NCBI RefSeq assembly: GCF_016937655.1
Contig: NZ_JAFHKL010000008.1
Span: forward strand, 214,951 to 278,950
DNA: 64,000 nucleotides
Reading direction: 5' to 3'
Origin: Chromobacterium alkanivorans
Lineage (GTDB): Bacteria > Pseudomonadota > Gammaproteobacteria > Burkholderiales > Chromobacteriaceae
Below are positions 61,281-64,000 of the stretch, piece by piece; the stretch's first letter is position 1, and each line of letters opens with the position of its first letter. A program made the translations under genes and the position numbers. The notes below the pieces were generated by a model. That model was not told the origin of the DNA, made no database searches, and saw nothing but the letters and a program-made list of their open reading frames with translations.

Positions 61281-61367
61281 TGGTGCCCAAGAGAAGACTC
61301 GAACTTCCACACCCTTGCGGGCGCTAGGACCTGAACCTAGTGCGTCTACCAATTCCGCCACCTGGGC
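61281..61367 (-). tRNA. tRNA-Leu (CAG)
   Basis: The middle copy has the same sequence as its neighbours by eye, including the CAG anticodon and encoded CCA. The spacers on either side differ from each other, so only the gene itself is conserved. Confidence 0.96.
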
Positions 61368-61422
61368 CAACCAGATTGTTACTATACAGAGCGAACATCA
61401 CGATTACAATAGAGTAAATCAG

Positions 61423-61509
61423 TGGTGCCCAAGAGAAGACTCGAACTTCCACACCCTTGCGGGCGCTAGGACCTGAACCTAGTGCGTCTACCAATTCCGC
61501 CACCTGGGC
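61423..61509 (-). tRNA. tRNA-Leu (CAG)
   Basis: This is the promoter-proximal copy, again with CAG anticodon, long variable arm and encoded CCA. The promoter lies about 50 bases upstream on the minus strand. Confidence 0.96.
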
Positions 61510-61555
61510 TTCGCTTTGCTGTATTATTTCGCTGCATCTCTGCAACGAGATGCGA

Positions 61556-61583
61556 ATTATAGACATATTCTTGAGGGTGTCAA
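61556..61583 (-). promoter_or_regulatory. Consensus sigma-70 promoter of the tRNA-Leu array
   Basis: On the minus strand TTGACA (61578-61583) and TATAAT (61556-61561) are perfect hexamers with a 16-base spacer. The -35 box shares a base with the rnr start codon, so the two divergent units are packed head to head. Confidence 0.85.
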
Positions 61584-64000
61584 TGGCTAGAACACAAAAA
61601 AAACAAAAGACCCTGTCCCTCCGCGAACAGGACCCCTTCCTGGAACGGGAAAAACTTAAATATTCCAATCCCTTGCCGAGCCGAGAGTTCGTTTTAAAAA
61701 TTTTGGCCGAGCAGGGGGTGCCGCTGTTTCCTGACGAATTGGCGCGCATGTTATCGATTGCGCGGGCCGAATCTATTTATTTCGAACGTCGCTTGCGGGC
61801 GATGGAACGTGACGGCGAAATCATCATCAATCGCAAAGGCGCGGTCTGCGTCGCTCAAAAGCTGGACCTGATCAAGTGCAAAGTGTCCGGTCATCGCGAC
61901 GGCTACGGTTTCGCCATTCCGGACGAAGGCGAAGGCCAGGGCGGCGATATTTTCCTGCCCGAGCGGGAAATGAAGAAAGCGATGCATGGCGATCGAGTAA
62001 TGGTCCGTCCGTCCGGCGTCGATCGTCGAGGCCGCCAGGAAGGCAAGATCGTTGAGGTGCTGGACCATGTGGTAACGCGGCTGGTTGGCCGCATCAACCG
62101 GGTCCGGGGTGTGTGGGTGGTGACGGCGGAAGACCGCCGCATCAACCACGACATTCTGATTGAGCCGGGCGGCGAGGCGGGCGCCAAGGACGGCCAGGTG
62201 GTGATGGTGGAAATCCTGCAGCACCCGGACGCCTACCGTCAGCCTGTCGGCCAGGTGGTGGAAGTGCTGGGCAATTACGCCGATCCCGGCATGGAGATCG
62301 AGATCGCGCTGCGCAAGCACGACCTGCCCCATCAATTCCCGGAGGCGGTGCTGGCCCAAGCCAAGGCGACGCCGAAGAAGGTGCGCAAGAAAGACTGGAC
62401 CAAGGACCGCGTCGATCTGCGCGACCTGCCCTTGGTGACGATAGACGGCGAAACCGCGCGCGACTTCGACGACGCCGTGTACGCCGAGAAGCAGGGCAAG
62501 GGCTTCCGTCTGGTGGTGGCTATCGCCGACGTCAGTTTCTACGTGGAGCCTGGCGACGCTTTGGATCAGGAGGCGCTCAATCGCGGCACTTCGGTTTATT
62601 TCCCGCGCCGGGTCATTCCCATGCTGCCGGAAGCCTTGTCCAACGGCATTTGCTCGCTGAATCCGGATGTGGAGCGGATGTGCATGGTCTGCGATATGCA
62701 GATCAACGCCAAGGGCGCGGTCAAACGCTACCAGTTCTATCCCGCGGTGATGCTGTCCAAGGCGAGGCTGACCTACACCCAGGTTTGGGACTGGATCCAG
62801 AAGGGAAGCGACAGCCCGCTGCTGCCGCAGATACAGACGCTGTACTCCTTGTTCAAAGTGCTGCTGGCCGCGCGCAGTCAGCGCGGGGCGATCGAGTTCG
62901 ACTCGGTGGAAACCCAGATGATCTTCAACGACGCGGGCAAGATCGAGCGCATCGTGCCGGTCGTGCGCAACGACGCGCACCGCCTGATTGAGGAGTGCAT
63001 GCTGGCGGCCAACGTCTGCGCGGCAGATTTCCTGGAGCAGAACGGACACAAGGCCTTGTATCGGGTGCATGAAGGGCCGACTGAAGAGAAACTGGAAAAT
63101 CTGCGCAACTACCTGCGCCTGGTCGGCCTGAGCCTGGACGGCGGCGAAAAGCCCACCGCCAAGGACTACGCCAAGCTGGCCGAACAGATACATGGCCGTC
63201 CGGACGCACCGGTATTGCAGACCATGCTGTTGCGTTCGATGCAGCAGGCGGTTTACACGCCGGACAACAACGGCCACTTCGGTCTGGCTTACGAGGCTTA
63301 TGCGCACTTCACCTCGCCGATCCGCCGTTACCCGGACCTGCTGGTGCATCGCTCGATCAAGGCGGTGCTCAAAGGCGGCAAATACAAACCAGGCAAGTGG
63401 GCGCAACTGGGCGTGCATTGCTCGATGACCGAGCGTCGCGCGGATGATGCCAGCCGCGACGTCGAGTCCTGGCTGAAAACCTACTATATGAGGGACAAGG
63501 TCGGCGAGATCTTCAAGGGCAAGATTTGCGCGGTGACCAGCTTCGGCGTCTTCGTGTTGTTGGACGACGTGTACGTCGAGGGGCTGGTGCACATCTCCGA
63601 ACTGGGCAAGGACTACTTCCACTTCAAGAAGGACGTTCAGGCGATTGTCGGCGAGAAGAGCGGCATGCAATACCGCTTGGGCGATACGCTGACGGTGAAG
63701 GTGATGAGCGCAAATCTGGAGAGCGCCCAAGTCGACTTCGCCCTGGTTAAAGAGGGCGACCTGCCTGTCGCCCGGCCGGTGCCCGCGCGCAGCGCCGGCC
63801 CGAGACAGGGCGGTTCGAGGCGGCCTGCCGAGTCCAAGCCTGCAGAGGTGAAACCTGCCGCATTGCCGACGGCGCCCAGGGGGCGCAGCAGAGGGGCGGC
63901 TCAAGCGCCGGCACCGAAGCCCGCGGCCAACAAGCCTGTGGCTACCCAGCCGACAGCAAGCAAGCCGACAGCAAGCAAGCCGACAGCAAGCAAGCCGACA
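61583..64000 (+). CDS. rnr: Ribonuclease R, 3' partial
   Basis: The frame opens at the ATG at 61583 (GAGGG upstream) and is still open at the right edge, giving 806 codons so far. An N-terminal winged-helix part is followed by cold-shock OB folds (VSGHRDGYGFAI near residue 100), the RNB catalytic domain with TIDGETARDFDDAV (the metal-binding aspartates near 290) and a C-terminal S1 domain (GKICAVTSFGVFVLLDD). A Lys/Ala/Pro-rich tail ends in KPTAS repeats. RNase R degrades structured RNA from the 3' end. No stop is visible, so the length of the tail is unknown. Confidence 0.95.
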   Translation, partial: MARTQKKQKTLSLREQDPFLEREKLKYSNPLPSREFVLKILAEQGVPLFPDELARMLSIARAESIYFERRLRAMERDGEIIINRKGAVCVAQKLDLIKCKVSGHRDGYGFAIPDEGEGQGGDIFLPEREMKKAMHGDRVMVRPSGVDRRGRQEGKIVEVLDHVVTRLVGRINRVRGVWVVTAEDRRINHDILIEPGGEAGAKDGQVVMVEILQHPDAYRQPVGQVVEVLGNYADPGMEIEIALRKHDLPHQFPEAVLAQAKATPKKVRKKDWTKDRVDLRDLPLVTIDGETARDFDDAVYAEKQGKGFRLVVAIADVSFYVEPGDALDQEALNRGTSVYFPRRVIPMLPEALSNGICSLNPDVERMCMVCDMQINAKGAVKRYQFYPAVMLSKARLTYTQVWDWIQKGSDSPLLPQIQTLYSLFKVLLAARSQRGAIEFDSVETQMIFNDAGKIERIVPVVRNDAHRLIEECMLAANVCAADFLEQNGHKALYRVHEGPTEEKLENLRNYLRLVGLSLDGGEKPTAKDYAKLAEQIHGRPDAPVLQTMLLRSMQQAVYTPDNNGHFGLAYEAYAHFTSPIRRYPDLLVHRSIKAVLKGGKYKPGKWAQLGVHCSMTERRADDASRDVESWLKTYYMRDKVGEIFKGKICAVTSFGVFVLLDDVYVEGLVHISELGKDYFHFKKDVQAIVGEKSGMQYRLGDTLTVKVMSANLESAQVDFALVKEGDLPVARPVPARSAGPRQGGSRRPAESKPAEVKPAALPTAPRGRSRGAAQAPAPKPAANKPVATQPTASKPTASKPTASKPT
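63946..64000 (+). repeat. 15-bp tandem repeat in the 3' part of rnr
   Basis: At least three full 15-base units (63946-63990, the first slightly diverged) and a partial fourth encode KPTAS repeats in the basic tail of RNase R. The array continues past the window edge. Confidence 0.85.

Noticed and set aside
61130..61509. Three long repeats with spacers that resemble a CRISPR or insertion repeat
   Set aside because: Each copy folds as a complete leucine tRNA with anticodon CAG and CCA end.

Overview
The window comes from a high-GC betaproteobacterium of the order Neisseriales, almost certainly a Chromobacterium. Two things point there. The housekeeping genes include the Neisserial minC-minD-minE-oxyR order and a long rlmN-pilW-rodZ-ispG-hisS-yfgM-bamB-der-hfq-hflX-hflK-hflC-hisZ-purA run. 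The left 27.5 kb reads domain by domain as the dep cluster for FK228 (romidepsin), known from Chromobacterium violaceum no. 968.

Region 1 (1-27530, + strand) is a single convoy of nine genes, most overlapping by 4 bases. It starts inside depB (5' end cut by the window edge) and runs through depC, depD, depE, depF, depG, depH, depI and depJ. The domain order predicts the product. DepB (KS-dead AT-DH-KR-ACP) leaves a double bond. DepC (KS-KR-ACP, no AT) leaves a hydroxyl. DepD adds D-Val and D-Cys (C-A-T-E twice). DepE adds Thr, later Dhb, and then a residue through a C-T module without an A domain before a TE. This is the logic of 3-hydroxy-7-mercapto-4-heptenoate/D-Val/D-Cys/Dhb/L-Val. DepH, a CPYC flavoprotein, would close the disulfide. 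DepF and DepG form an acyl-CoA dehydrogenase/small-molecule kinase pair. DepI and DepJ are hydrolases. The loading enzyme DepA, the aminotransferase, the malonyl-CoA acyltransferase and the PPTase are not in the window.

Region 2 (27531-30933, - strand) holds a palindromic intergenic repeat, a small VOC-family gene and the minCDE-oxyR operon. Region 3 (about 31.0-42.9 kb) is ordinary chromosome: a phasin gene with an operator-like palindrome, an unknown gene, ppa, coq7, two DUF-family membrane or lipoprotein genes, two solute-binding proteins, an NlpD-like lipoprotein, kbl-tdh and a SPOR-domain protein. Region 4 (43.0-58.4 kb, + strand) is the ndk-to-purA housekeeping block. Region 5 (58.5-64.0 kb) has an oxidoreductase, an MFS transporter, three tandem tRNA-Leu(CAG) genes on the - strand with a consensus promoter, and rnr running off the right edge.

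The natural-product system is real but, in my judgement, already described. The less explained parts are the near-identical 1.64-kb T-E repeat inside depD, the relic AT of DepB, the A-less last module, the DepF/DepG chemistry, the hairpin element after depJ, and possible small-RNA and operator sequences in the intergenic regions.
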